64,000 bases of DNA from Cricetomys ansorgei (GCA_026225945.1 JAMJFZ010001816.1:6201501-6265500), one strand, 5' to 3'. Shown: positions 10,994 through 22,560, numbered from the stretch's first letter. A program made the numbers and translations. The notes: a model not told the origin generated them from the letters alone.

Positions 10994-10996
<3 letters not shown>
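10141..10996. other. Unique sequence, nothing assigned
   Basis: AT-rich, no recognised repeat or coding frame. Confidence 0.5.

Positions 10997-11026
<30 letters not shown>
10997..11026. repeat. (TG)n microsatellite
   Basis: Fifteen TG units directly before an antisense ID element. This is the usual position of a SINE tail-derived microsatellite. Confidence 0.95.
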
Positions 11027-11027
<1 letters not shown>

Positions 11028-11100
11028 TTACTGGGAATTGAACCCAGGTCCTTGTAAACACTAGGTTAGTACTCTACCACTTGAACTACATCCCTACCCC
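11027..11100 (-). mobile_element. ID-type SINE (tRNA-derived), antisense
   Basis: 'actgggaattgaacccaggt', 'ccttgtaaacactaggtt', 'agtactctaccacttgaact' and 'acatccctaccc' are the reverse complement of an ID body with A and B box regions. The adjoining TG tract is the A-rich/CA tail in antisense. Confidence 0.8.
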
Positions 11101-11331
11101 TATAGAAGCTATAGAAGCTCTTAAATATTTTTGCCATTAGAAACCAATTTACTATATAGCTTACCTAACTTACTTGATTAACGCATTTTGGAGGTGATAG
11201 AATATTAACAAACTAAAAGATACTTGTGTCCCCAGATTATATTCTACAAAGAGCTGTCTTGGAATATCTTGGATATTGTTCATACTATTTCTGCCTCAAA
11301 TAATTTGGTTAGAAAATCTTATTCTCAAAAA

Positions 11332-11460
11332 GGCCTAAGCTCAATGTGGTAGTAATTACTTCTGTAATCCCAACACTGGGAAACAGAGGCAGATAGTTAC
11401 TGAGTTTGAGGCCAGCTTGGCTCACAAAACAACTGAGATCTCATCTTAAAAAAAAAAATT
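11332..11460 (+). mobile_element. Diverged B1 SINE
   Basis: 'ttctgtaatcccaacactgg', 'gaaacagaggcagatag', 'gagtttgaggccagcttggc' and 'gagatctcatcttaaaaa' show a B1 body with many substitutions. It is older than the copies at 5483 and 26183. Confidence 0.8.
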
Positions 11461-11509
11461 ATAGAAACACTTACACAAAAGGAGGATACAAAAGTTGAGG
11501 GTTTAATTC

Positions 11510-12000
11510 TATACAGGATGATCTTAATGTATATAAGCCAGCGTCACTCAGAAATTTGTGAAATGGGTTCCTGTCACCAAAAGGATTTGTTTCCCTTCCC
11601 TGTGGCAGAACGGACACTTTCTGCTGACATATACCTGTGGTTGCATATCAAAGCCCACGATAGCCTCCAGGCTCCCTTAGTCCCAATTCACAAGTACTCT
11701 GTTCTATATCTCAAAGCCTCCACACTAGCTCCCTGGTCCTTCTCACCTCCCCAGCTCCTTCTGCACTAGGCTAGCCCCCAGGCTGTTCCAGCTCCCCCCA
11801 CTCCTCTTTATATTGGCAGAGTTTTCCTCTCTGTCCTCCTCTTCCCACTTCTCTCGCTGGCAGCCCTGGCCATGTCCAGTCTGCTTCTTTTTCTCTCTGC
11901 TCGGAACTTTCCCAGATGCCTCTGGTTATTTTCTCTCTTTTGTCTAAAATAATCTTCCTTTAACCATGGAGCACTCATTTCACTGGTTTCTTTACTACCC
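11510..12000 (+). mobile_element. Pyrimidine-rich LTR-like repeat, copy 3 of 3
   Basis: Same order as copies 1 and 2: TATA-like 'tgtatataagccagc' near 11528, 'ctgtggcagaacgg', 'gcctccaggctccc', CT-rich block, 'ccagatgcctctggttattt', 'aaaataatcttcctttaacc', 'atggagc'. It carries an 83-codon frame that has no support as a gene. Confidence 0.5.
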
Positions 12001-12009
12001 CCTGTGTGC

Positions 12010-12440
12010 AATATATATTCTGCATTTTTATTTTTGAGTAAGTTAAATCTTAAAATTTTATATCATTTATATTTTAGTTCTTGGATAAATATTTGTAGAG
12101 TAAAGAAATATGTGCAATAGCAGAGGCTAATATGAGATGAACATAAACAAAATATAGATCTACACATATAAAAGTATACAAAGAACATAAAAATTAAAAT
12201 AAATTTGAACAACAGCTCCTGTAATAAGGAGAGAAAGAAGACTGTTTTGTGAAGTGGATATGGCTTGATATATTCAGAAGTTTCACTCATGAATTTGGCA
12301 GAATTTATCCAATTACCAATTATTGAAAGAACAGCTAGCATTAGCATTAATACATAAAATGAGAATTATCTCTAGTATAAATAGATATGACACTAATTAA
12401 TTTAAAACTTGAGTTCTCTAGAGGAGTAGGGAATAGATGG
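12010..12440. other. Unique AT-rich sequence
   Basis: Nothing was recognised. If the minus-strand remnant at 12449-13440 is a retrocopy, part of this stretch could be its 3' UTR, but no poly-A run marks an end. Confidence 0.4.
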
Positions 12441-12448
12441 GCTATACC

Positions 12449-13440
12449 CTATGTGCCAAGTTTGCTTAGATGTTCTGTCCATTTTGCCATTTGTTCATGT
12501 AACTGATTTCTAAATCTTTCTGTTGGGAGAGTATTTCCATAGGCTTCTGCACATCCTGTCATCAAAAGCGCTGAAGGACCTTTCTCCTGAACCATCTTTT
12601 CAACAATTTTGATACCGACAGAAGACAGTGTTTCCTCTGACTGTAAAACTCTGGAGCAGGTTCGTTTGTTGTCTATACAAAGAAAGAAATGCTTCTCTCT
12701 GGAGCAAAATTTTGGCAAGTTCTTTTTTTTTTTCCAGTCCAGTCTTTTCTAATAAACATCTAAGGTGTTCTAAACTTAGGACTTCTCAGCTCAAAGTCAT
12801 TGTGTGAGCATCATCAAAGTAAACTGCTCCATGTAGCTCCTGTATAGCTCCAGCGGACAGTGGAACTGGCATACACACATAGCTCAGAATGCTGGGTTTG
12901 ACATAAGTGAGAAGTTCTTTGTCTCTGACTCAGGAATTGCATGTCATTTTCCAGTATCCAAGACATTATAGCAGGCTAAGTAGTCAGCTTACAGACCTTG
13001 GTAAAGTATCCAAGTTTTCAAGTTTTCTTTTGAGTGTTAGCAGATATGTGTGGATTCAGGATGTCTGATGTGGGTCACTGCCGGTTGACATTTGTGAGGT
13101 TAGGTGGAAAATGAAGAAAAAGACAGTACTAGCCTGAGGCAAGTAAGAGATATTATCAAGGGCCCTGAGCTGATCTGATATGATCAGCTACCCACGCTTC
13201 ATTCAGAGCAGCCAGCCATGAATAAATGGATGGACAAGGTAACTAGGATGGCTCATATCCCAGAAACAGATTGGTAGAAAATAACCCTTGGCTTCTTTTT
13301 CTTCTAATCGGTGGCTTCTCATACAGGCCAACTTTCTTCTTTCCTTTAAAATTGACCTTTACGTGACTGCCGGGCCCTTTTGTTAAGGTGCCACATTCTT
13401 GAAGTCCTCTAGCCCCATGGCAGTCTACCAGCTTCTTCAA
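12449..13440 (-). pseudogene. Decayed coding remnant, possibly a processed pseudogene; parent not identified
   Basis: On the minus strand three stretches read like real protein. One runs from 13440 to about 13243 and is rich in Lys and Arg (for example VKVNFKGKKKVGLYEKP). A second runs from about 12930 to 12610; it includes VPLSAGAIQELHGAVYF, then SLEHLRCLLEKTGL and a helical KELAKILLQREAFLSLYRQQ. A third, in another frame, runs from about 12610 to 12451 and includes TERFRNQLHEQMAKWTEHL before a stop. The pieces are broken by at least one in-frame TGA and by frame changes, and I see no introns with splice sites between the last two. This fits a processed pseudogene but could also be decayed exons. 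I do not recognise the parent. Confidence 0.4.
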
Positions 13441-13511
13441 AAGTCAAGGTTTAAAGGAAAATGAGGCTCTTTGCCTGATGGGACAGATTATTAGCTGAGC
13501 CCAGACACTCC

Positions 13512-13512
<1 letters not shown>

Positions 13513-13555
<43 letters not shown>
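13513..13555. repeat. (TG)n microsatellite
   Basis: Uninterrupted TG dinucleotides, about 21 units. Confidence 0.95.
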
Positions 13556-13556
<1 letters not shown>

Positions 13557-13959
13557 GGTTGGTTGTTGATGTCTGGCTATCTAGACTGCAGAATAGGTTT
13601 TTACTCTTGGGACCAGTGACCCTTGGGGATAAAAATGATATGGTACTTTGGGTTTTAAGAATTCATTCTTATGAAAACACGAGTTGATAGTGGCTTATAT
13701 AGCAGAAATTTCCAAAAGGTATGTGGTATAAGGTGGTTTAATGACGAGTCACACTTTAGCTCTGAGGAAATCTGTGATCATGTAATGTGTGCTTTCTGAT
13801 TCTTTGAGGCAATTGTTAATTGTGGGGTAAAACACTGGGTGGGGGAAGGGCTGCTTCCCGGGATGTGTGGGGGACTGCTTTCTGAATGTGTGATAGAATG
13901 CACTCTTTGAAAAACCTGTAAATCCAGTCACTGTTAATGACTGCTTCCCGAGATGTATC

Positions 13960-14340
13960 CTGAACATGATGTAAAGCCTGGCTGAGGCGACTGTTGTTCA
14001 CAGTGCCTTGCCCCTAAATTCCTTACATGCTGAAGATGTTTGTTTATGATATTGCTAGTGAAGAGACCTTAGAGTCCCCAAAGCTGTCAAAAGCAATCTT
14101 GGGAAAACCTGAGAACCTTGGCTGCCTGAGAAGCCTTAGAGGTGCCAGGTTAGTGGGCTGAGACTGCATGCCTAATTGTTCTGTTCATTATGCAAAAAAG
14201 GCCTTTGTATTGGTGGGGTAGGTTGGCTAACTTTGTCTTACATCAATAAAACACTTGAACGAAGTGAACTCTGGGTCCAGTCCATTGAAACTGTACCCTC
14301 TGCTTTCGAGAGTTCCAAGTTGGCGTCCTAGAAGTAGCTT
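13960..14340 (+). mobile_element. Candidate LTR with polyadenylation signal and PBS-like end
   Basis: A 'catcaataaaacacttgaac' polyadenylation-type block near 14244 is followed by about 75 bp. Then comes 'ttggcgtcctagaagtagc', which loosely resembles a retroviral tRNA-Lys primer binding site. Upstream, 'gactgcttcccg' occurs twice (about 13849 and 13940). No TG...CA ends or TSD were established. It could also be an unrelated unique sequence. Confidence 0.35.
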
Positions 14341-16112
14341 TCTTTTCTCTATTGAACCCACACGTGACTAAGAACAACCACAGATGTGTCATTACATTTT
14401 CTTGGTGTAAAAAGTTGTGGAGCCCTCAGGATTTGAAAGTGTTGGCTGTGTACTTTCTAAAGGGAATGTGGTTCAATAGCAGTGCTCTGTCTAAGTCAGC
14501 AAGCCAAAGCATTGGCAGCTACTTCTTTTTCCTCATAATAAAATTATAAAAATGGACATACCAACATGATGGTCACAATTTGATCACATGAAGGTTTGTA
14601 GAGGAAACTCACTGGCTATTTCTGACTGTTCATCTTGCATGGATTCATGATGTCCTTCTAAGTTAGCTATTCTATTCAATGTTATTGCCAAGATTCTCAA
14701 AGCAATAATGTTAATGACTTTGAGGAGAACATTTAGGAACAGTTTATCTTAGAAATGTATAATGTGACGTGTTGCCCTTTAGTCTGTTTATTCTTATCTG
14801 AAGTGGAGACCATATTTCTGAAAGTTAAATTCGGATCGAAAAGGGCAAATTGGAGTTAGTATAAAGCAAAAATAAAGAACTCCAGCAAAGCATAGGTCCT
14901 TGAAAAGGGGCAGAACTGGCTGTCCATCATAATTGGAGTTCAAAAAGAGTCACAGAGACTGAAGTACAGAGCTACAGGGAAATTGAAGAGAAGCAGTCAG
15001 AATGAGATAGAATCGTGAATTTGGAGCTGTGTTATATTTCAAGGACAGCTTTTTAATGGGGTGGGCTACCAGACTTGAAGCAAGGGAAGAAAGAAAAAGT
15101 TTAAATGATGGTAAAGAGACAGGCAAAAACTAAATATCAGCTGAAGTGTTATTCAATCACAGTTGGCACCGCAGAGTAGGTAAGAACGGCAGACCAACCG
15201 ATTTGAACAAAGCCAACTAGATGTGAGGCAGCTGCTAATGACTCCTAAATTATAATCCAGTTTGTTATGGGATTGTGCAAGACCATGTATGCCTGGTAAT
15301 GACTATGATGTTAACAGCAATTAGAGCCAAGAATGATAATATTTATGTTGCCCTTTTGGCTGGAGGACACAAGTGTCCTGACTTGTAGGGTTCCAACAGA
15401 CACTGGCTGTTCAAAGGCTCCAGAATCAAACTGACGGAGAATAAAATCAGGGATGGAGCTAAAAGCTAAATTTAGTAATTCAGAGAAGTTCAAATGCATT
15501 ATACAACTCAAGTGCCAGAAAGCACCAGAAGGTTCTTGGACGGAGATAAGGGTAAGTCCCTCCCTCCCTCCTTCCCACGAACCTTCCCTCCCATCCTCTC
15601 TCACCCCAATCCCGCCTTTCTTTTATTTGGAGTCTATATTCTAGATAGTCTTTTCTCTCCAATAATTTAAGTCTATTGATAAACTAAGTAAGCTGACTTT
15701 TATCAAGGCTATTCAGAGCCATGATAAAGGTAAACCTGGGACTCCATAAAATACGTAAGGCCATGGTAGAAAGCAAGATTGTGAGAGATGGAGGAGATGA
15801 TCACTGATCTGTGTTACAGGGGACAAAATGGGAGTAGACAAGTACTAGAACATAGCACAAGCTCAGGTTTGTGCAAATCTTGCAAGCTGAGAGAGCTTGC
15901 AGAATCCTTCAGCATTTCAGTTACTTAGCTGGAGAGCCATCAGCATCTTATAAAGCATCACACACGCACGGACGCATGCACGTGCACTCACACTCACACC
16001 TATCAGTATCTGAAATAAATATATAATATTCCCCTGCTATTTTAGAGAACTTAAGCATTCCTGTTTAGGTCCCTGAGATCAACTCCACTCATGAGGCAGG
16101 TCTAGTGAGACC
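14341..16112. other. Unique sequence, nothing assigned
   Basis: No gene or repeat family was recognised apart from a CCTC-rich tract at about 15558-15610 and a degenerate CA/CG-containing run at 15960-16000. Open frames on both strands over the CCTC tract are low-complexity. Confidence 0.5.
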
Positions 16113-16194
16113 TGTGTAGCTTGCTTGACCTTAAACACTGCTTGTGCCTTGGCCTCCTGAGTACTGGGATTACAGGTATGTGCTACCACACCTA
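16113..16194 (-). mobile_element. B1/B4-type SINE fragment, antisense
   Basis: 'tgtgtagcttgcttgacctt' and 'cctcctgagtactgggatta', 'caggtatgtgctaccacac' are the right half of an antisense 7SL-derived SINE. The left half is missing. Confidence 0.7.
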
Positions 16195-16885
16195 GGGTGG
16201 GTCCCTTAATCATCTTTGGGCTCTTCCCTGGGCAAGCCCACCTTTATGAAAATTCCTGTGTTGTTATTTGGAAACTGTTCAAGCTCTTCGGGTGAAGGAA
16301 GAAGAAATTACTCTGTCTTGCACGTAGGCCTATACGTTGAGATTCTAACACTCTTCCCCAAGAGTCTAGTGGAATGGCACCACAAACCCTCAAGCCGGGT
16401 AAATCCATGGTGAATCTGGATGTAGGTCCTTATCTCAGTAAATGGACATGCGTATAGGTTCATGCCGGTTCAGTCTAAAACCAGACTCTGGGACATGCTT
16501 ATAACAAGCTTTGCGCTTCTCTCTGGGGGCACACAGATTCTTTAGTTCCTATACTCCTTCAGCTGTTTTATGTTTGACATCTTTATTTCTGTTTTAAAGA
16601 TGTTACAAAAATGAAATATGATTCTTAATACCTCACAGATATTAGCTATAGTGATAAATTGGTGCTAGGAATATGTGAGTTTCTGTGAATGTCTGAAAAG
16701 GCAGTCCTAGGGAAGGTACTGTAAGGCTGTATCAGCTGAATGATTTGTATAGTTCTGCTGCCGAAATGCCTTGCAACCCTTGGGTAAATATTTAGGCATG
16801 GAATTCAGGCAGCTTTCGAAAATGATGGGTCAGCAGATGGCATCCAACATTACATATTATCTGAGTTGCTTTTTTGCCTAGTTTT

Positions 16886-16919
<34 letters not shown>

Positions 16920-18603
16920 CAGGTGTTTATTTTCCTTCTGAAATACACTTTCTCAAAGGAATAGTTACTATGGTGCTAGACTTTAATAAAAAGATGACAG
17001 GTAAATGAGGAAAGTCATAAAGTGTCACTTAGAACTATTTTGAATAATATCTCAATGCATGAATAGCACCTGGGCTCTCTCTCTGTGTTTAAGGGCTGTG
17101 GTTACATGTCGGTGGTGACTATCTGACTCTGGAATTCAGCATATTTTGAACAGTGAAATAAGTAGTATTTCTTTTGAAAGGTAATTACCTTAGATGCTTT
17201 AGTTTTGATCCAGGTAAAAATGTGAGTACTTTTCAGAGACAGTTTTTATATAGAAGGGAGCAAGCCAGAATCAGCGATTGTGCAGGCAGTAGCTGTGCAC
17301 CTGCCCTAACTGTGGAGGAGAGGAGGGTGGGGGAACAGATGAGGGTGGAGACAGATCTGGAAGATGTTCACATGCTTTCAACAAAGGGTGGTGCCTGATA
17401 CACATATTGCAAAAGGGGCGTGGATTTTCAGCCCAGTTGGCAATTCCCAGTTAATTAGATAAAATATCTGTTCCAGCGTCTCTTCATTTCTCGGAAGTAC
17501 TTCTTGTTTGGCAAGCTGTTATAAACTCCTGCTGAATACATGCCTTCCTCAAAAGCTCTTAAAATGGCTGTTTTCTTTTCTTTTTTTTATTTATTTATTT
17601 GATTTATTTTGTTTTCAACTTTCCTGTCCTGACTAGAGGAGAGCTGATTTTATTGGCTATCAAAGCTACCTGCTCCCATGCAAACCTAGATACCCAGTGG
17701 GATAAGGTTTCTTTTCTTCTCCATCCTTAAGGAAATTGATTGATTACCCTCAACGGAGGATGTCTAGCTCTTGATTTCTCAAGAGCATTAGTTTCAATAT
17801 TCTGTAAATAGGGCATCCAAAAAGTAATAATATTTTCAATAGAGCAATTTCTATTTTACTTAGCAGACCATATAAATGGACCAGTATTATGCTAAGTGTT
17901 GTAAATGAAAGCAAGAAAATTTCAAAGCTCTTCAATATTTGATGTGGTCGAGAATCCTATCGTATTGATAATACGGCAATCGTTAATCAACTGTTTCCAG
18001 TTAGGTCTTTCTAACTAGTACTCATACATAATTGGATTCAATTGATGTGGGGAATAAATTCGAATACTTTCTACTAATGTACACTAATACACTAATGTAA
18101 TGTACTCTTTGAGATACATTCGTTGCAGTTTTCTCAAAACTGCTCATCTCATGAATAAGGTTGATTCTAATAGATGGCAGCAATAAACTCCTTGCTCCAT
18201 AATCTAAAGCTGGTAGCTTTTGAGTTCTATTAAACCCTTTTAAAGACATTGCCAGTGTAATTTTGTGCTTAGCCAATCCCGTTTGGAAGCCGGAGTGGTA
18301 ATGCAGATGCTGAATAGATATTTCGAGCTGCCTGGGTGTGGTGAGATGCAAACCTGAAGAGCAACTGGGCTGTTGGCTCAGAGGCTTGTGCCTGCCTGTT
18401 TCTGGAAGGGTGCGTCCGATCCACCCAGTGTGGGTATTACTTTCTGCCACAGTGTGGTTCTGAGGAGCATAACCTGACTTTAGGATATAAGGACGTAACA
18501 GGAACAACTAACAAAAGCCTCTAGGAGATCAGGGTGTGTGCCCTTTTTGGCTGTTCTTAGCTTGGAGAACAGGAGCTGTTAGCATCTCACAAACCAACCC
18601 ACC
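16195..18603. other. Unique sequence with a (GT)n tract
   Basis: No gene or interspersed repeat was recognised. A 161-codon open frame on the minus strand at 18022-18507 has no recognisable domain, no supportive start context and no neighbours. I treat it as chance. Confidence 0.45.
16888..16916. repeat. (GT)n microsatellite
   Basis: About 14 GT units without interruption. Confidence 0.95.
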
Positions 18604-18627
18604 AACTGGCAACTGGCAACTGGCAAC
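18604..18627. repeat. Short heptamer tandem repeat (aactggc)
   Basis: Three exact copies of aactggc plus a partial fourth. Confidence 0.9.
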
Positions 18628-19139
18628 AGTCTCCTTTATAACCTAAGCAAAGTTCTCAGAAGTCCAAGTGGCATGTAACCATAAGGGAGACTGCACAGGT
18701 CAAAAGACTTCTTGGCAAAACATCCTGCTGCACATGACATTTTTGACTCCATGTATTACACTTCTGCCCTTTCCCCTTTCTTCCCATATGTATAAATAAG
18801 CATTTTAAATAAAATATGGGTATTTTAGCCTCACTCTTTTAAGAATATTGTTTTCTGCAGTGATAGCTATTTTTATCTCCTCTTGTTTTTAATTCCATCT
18901 TATATTTTCGTATTTCTAGTTGGGGTTATTTTTCTTCAGCCAAAGGACTGCTTTGAATATTCCTCTTTATGCTGTTGTACTAATAAAAAATTCTCCCATA
19001 ATTTCTTTAAAAAATGTCTTTGCTTCTTCACCTTTTAAAAACAACTTTAGAATTGTATAAAAATTCATCTTATTCACTTTATTTTTTCTCTTTCCTTTTT
19101 TTAAAAGAAAAAAATTGAAGTTAAATGTACAACGTAAAG
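18628..19139. other. Unique AT-rich sequence
   Basis: No gene or repeat was recognised. Confidence 0.5.
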
Positions 19140-19290
19140 ATTCCGTGGGCTTTTACAAAGAATACACCGACTTGGTAGGGGAATGCGGTGTTGGGAGACG
19201 TGTAGGGATCGGAAGGGAGGGCATGGGGGGTGAACCTGATCAAAACATATTATATGCATTATGATTCTCAAACACGAAGAATTAACCATG
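19140..19290 (+). mobile_element. L1 3' end fragment
   Basis: 'ggaagggagggcatgggggg' followed by 'tgaacctgatcaaaacatat' and 'gattctcaaacacgaagaat' is the terminal sequence of a rodent L1 3' UTR, compare 5380-5445. The copy is strongly 5'-truncated. Confidence 0.5.
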
Positions 19291-20329
19291 TCAGTGATTT
19301 TCAAATGCCCACTGCAGCAGTGTTAAGAACATCCACATCTCACGGGAGCAATCTCTAGACCTTTCATCTCATACAGTTTCTCCTTCAACACTGATGGTTT
19401 ATTTTCTTATGAGTTTAGGAATATGGCTTGATGATGACTTCCTCTTACAACTTATAATGAGAAGTCAGATGCTAGTGCTATCGTTTCTTACTTAGAGGAA
19501 ATGCTTCTGATTTCTTTGCCTTTGCTCTAAAGGACTTGGAGTGTTTTTTTTTATTTAATTATTCAGGGGAAGTGCAGTCAATGGGCAAGTGTGGGCCTTT
19601 TCAATGGTCTTGTAACTGGGACCTGGGATCCTTTGTCTTATGGGCGAACTTTTGTAGAAGGAAGTATTATACAAAATGGCACTTACGGTCTTTTGGTCTT
19701 GTGTGAGATTTTCCTTCGTGTGCCATGACATCAGATGCATGACACGAGGCAACTTTGCAAGGTTGACACAGTGGAGGTGATATTATAAAGAAGATAATAT
19801 AATGAAGCAGCTTTTCCTTAGCAGTTGTCTTTATTGGCAGTGCTGGTCTCAGTTGGTTTGAGATGTTCTTTACCACTGGAGTGATCACATGACACTCCGC
19901 TGACACATAGCGCTGCAGTAGTGTTACCTTTGAGTGGGAGACTCTTATCTTTTCCTTTCTCCTTCTCTCTTTTCCTTTTAACTAATTCCTCCTCCCCCTT
20001 TTTAATCAGGTCTCACTATGTAGGCCAGGCTGTTGGAAGCCACCAGGACTCCAGGATTGTGTTTACATTGTCTCTTTTTATTACTATTATGGCATTGTGT
20101 TCTGATTTTTAGTAATTTGGTCTTGTCTCCAACATGTCTCATAATTTTGATTGAATGCTGAATATTAGAATCGTAAGGATATAGATGATGTTAAGTTTTG
20201 CATTTTTCTCCGGGGAGGGCTTTTTTGTTGTTGTTGGAAGATATCTGTGTTCATATAGACTGTTAGGATTATGTAATCATTAAGATGACTTGTGATAAAT
20301 TTCAGTTAACATAAGGTCTGAAGTGGCTT
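19291..20329. other. Unique sequence with a small B1-like scrap
   Basis: A 40-bp B1-like scrap, 'aggtctcactatgtaggcca', lies near 20010-20032. The rest is not recognised. Confidence 0.45.
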
Positions 20330-20482
20330 GGTTTATTCTCAGTCCTAGAACATGGGCTCTAATTCACAGTTGTTGTTGTTGTTTTAAACTCAGGCACGAT
20401 CTCATGTATTGAAGCTGACATTGAACTTTGATCCTCCTGCCTCAACCCCCCCCAGAACATTACAGGCACATTCCAAAATACT
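20330..20482 (-). mobile_element. Degenerate B1/B4-type SINE, antisense
   Basis: 'gttgttgttgttttaaactc', 'gatctcatgtattgaagctg', 'cattgaactttgatcctcct' and 'gcctcaacc...acattacaggcacatt' keep the order of an antisense SINE of the B1/B4 type, with heavy divergence. Confidence 0.6.
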
Positions 20483-20879
20483 CAATTCTGAAGGTGCTGT
20501 TTTGATCATCGTTGGTCTTATTTCTATCTGTTCCTCCCTGTGAACTTAACAAAAACAGTGTTTGAAAGGTGAAAGCTTAGCTCGGCTGCTAGTCTCTGTT
20601 GCTTAAGAAGCGATTGAGCTCACACATGTACTTATTGCTGTGTTCTTGGTCCTTTAATTTTTGACTGTTTTGGTTGTTGATATTTTTAAAATGGAATTTC
20701 ATCCATTTATTAGATGAGCATGTCGTTTTTACATATGTAGATGAACGTGTAGATGAATGTGCTCTGGAGTTTCTTTACTACATTACTGAAAGTGAAACAT
20801 CCAGATACTGGAGAAATTCAGTTCTCAATCAGAACTTGTAGGTAGCTTTTCCCATCTCTGGAATCTCTGTAGGTGTGTC
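20483..20879. other. Unique sequence
   Basis: Nothing was recognised. Confidence 0.5.
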
Positions 20880-21222
20880 AGTTGGCTTTCTGTCAATACA
20901 ACAAACACTACAACGGCTTATAAAGGGAAAAGTTGTATTAAGTCTCACAATTTTATAGTTCACACTCCACGAGCGTTTGGTCCTGTTGTTTTGCACACCT
21001 GAGCGTGAATGTCAAATCATTTACCTCATGGTAGAGAAGTAAAAGAGAAATGGAAAAGAACTAAGTTCCCAGCATCTTCAAGGTCACACACTCGGTGACC
21101 AATGTGACCCTCGCTAAGCCCCGCTTCTTAACATTTTCATCATCTCCCAATAGTGCCAGGTTGGGGGATCAAATGCCAAATACATGAGTATTTTGGGAAC
21201 ACTCAAAATTCAAACTACAGCA
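20880..21222 (-). mobile_element. MaLR-like LTR, antisense
   Basis: In the minus sense: 'tgctgtagtttgaattttga', 'actcatgtatttggcatttg', 'aacctggcactattgggaga', 'agcggggcttagcgagg', and near the end 'cttttccctttataagccg', 'ttgtattgacagaaagcc'. The order and the TG start fit an old MaLR LTR. Confidence 0.6.
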
Positions 21223-21439
21223 ATGGGGAAGCAAGCAAAGGCCAGTAATTAATATTATACAGGAATAATATGCAAGTGGCCAGGAATTTACAAACAAATG
21301 GCCAAACTCAGTAATCATTAGGAAAATATAAACTGAAGCAGGATTATTTTTGTCTACTATATTAATAAGAATTGCTTTCTTATTGTTGGTGGCAATAATC
21401 AACCCAATATATAATTAATAATGACTGCTGACATTGATA

Positions 21440-21554
21440 AAGTACTTTGTGTATTATTCTTTACTTGCATTACATTATTTATTCTCATAATGTTACAAAG
21501 TAAATATCTTTGTGCCTAATTCTATTTTCAAGAGTTAAAAACTGATTTTGAGAT
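21440..21554 (+). mobile_element. MIR SINE, left part
   Basis: MIR-like 'attatttattctcataatg' and 'tctttgtgcctaattctatt' followed by 'aaaactgattttgagat'. The element continues at 21810 after the SINE insertion. Confidence 0.55.
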
Positions 21555-21683
21555 TCAGTAAAATGGCTCAGTGGCTAAAAGGGCTTGTCACACAGCCTGA
21601 CAGCCTGTATTCAATCCTTGGCACCCACATGGTGGAAGGAGAGAACGAACCTACTTTTCAAGTTGACCTCTGACTGACCTCTT

Positions 21684-21735
<52 letters not shown>

Positions 21736-21796
21736 TCAATCACATACACACTCACACAGAGAGACAGAAAGAAAAGAGAATTTAAAAAGTGCTGAT
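21555..21796 (+). mobile_element. tRNA-type SINE (B3/B4-like) inserted in MIR, with CA tail
   Basis: 'aatggctcagtggctaaaag', 'cacccacatggtggaaggag', 'gttgacctctgactgacctc', then a (CA)n tail from about 21687 to 21731 and an A-rich end. It is flanked by an exact 13-bp TSD, ctgattttgagat, at 21542-21554 and 21797-21809. Confidence 0.9.
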
Positions 21797-21809
21797 CTGA
21801 TTTTGAGAT

Positions 21810-21885
21810 AATTAAACAATTGCCCAGGACCACTAGACCATCAGGAAATGCACTGAGTTTGGTTCATGGGGCGGCATATACTAAT
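21810..21885 (+). mobile_element. MIR SINE, right part
   Basis: 'aattaaacaattgcccagga' and 'ccactagaccatcagg' continue the MIR core ('taacttgcccaaggtcacac...' type) from 21554 once the SINE and one TSD copy are removed. Confidence 0.55.
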
Positions 21886-22434
21886 GCCTACGTACTTGCC
21901 TGTGAATATAGATTGCTTCTCACATCTGCTTCTAAAACTTCACCCTACAAACATGGCTACACAAATGCACAAAGAAGCTTGTTCAAGGCCCCTGTAATAT
22001 TGCTTGAGATTGGTAAAATCTGGGAAAAGAGTAAATACTCAGGAAGGTGGAATTATGAACATAAATCATGCACACAAAATAGCCAAACAAGGAAATATCC
22101 TGTATCAGTTACTAAGGATAAGGTTGGTTAGAATTTAGTCACAAAGAGAAATTCCTACTATATAACTTTCAGAAACAAAACAAAACAAAACAAAAAACCG
22201 TAAGTACATACAATAGTTTTATATGTAGCTAGAAATGTTCTTATTGGTATACATATCAAAATATCAATAGAGATTTTTCTCCTGAAAGAAAAATTTTGGT
22301 GGTAGTGAAGGAGGGCTTTTTAACTAATTCATTTTTATTTTTGTCTTTACACATTATGTGCTACTTTTTATCATTTAAAATGATACATTTTACATGTATT
22401 TACATATAAAATTTAGCTAAATATAAATTTTATA
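21886..22434. other. Unique AT-rich sequence
   Basis: No gene was recognised. The phrase 'aaggttggttagaatttag' occurs at about 22120 and again at about 22468, a small local duplication. Confidence 0.5.
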
Positions 22435-22503
22435 TGTATACACACACATATATATGTATATATACATAAGGTTGGTTAGAATTTAGTTACATACACACAC
22501 ACA

Positions 22504-22555
<52 letters not shown>
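22435..22555. repeat. TA/CA-rich microsatellite with long (CA)n
   Basis: An alternating TATA/CACA block (22435-22470) is followed by a long CA tract (about 22492-22555, one A interruption). Confidence 0.95.
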
Positions 22556-22557
<2 letters not shown>

Positions 22558-22560
22558 TAT

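Noticed and set aside
18022..18507. 161-codon minus-strand frame
   Set aside because: No domain, no homology recognised, weak start context and no neighbouring exons or promoter.
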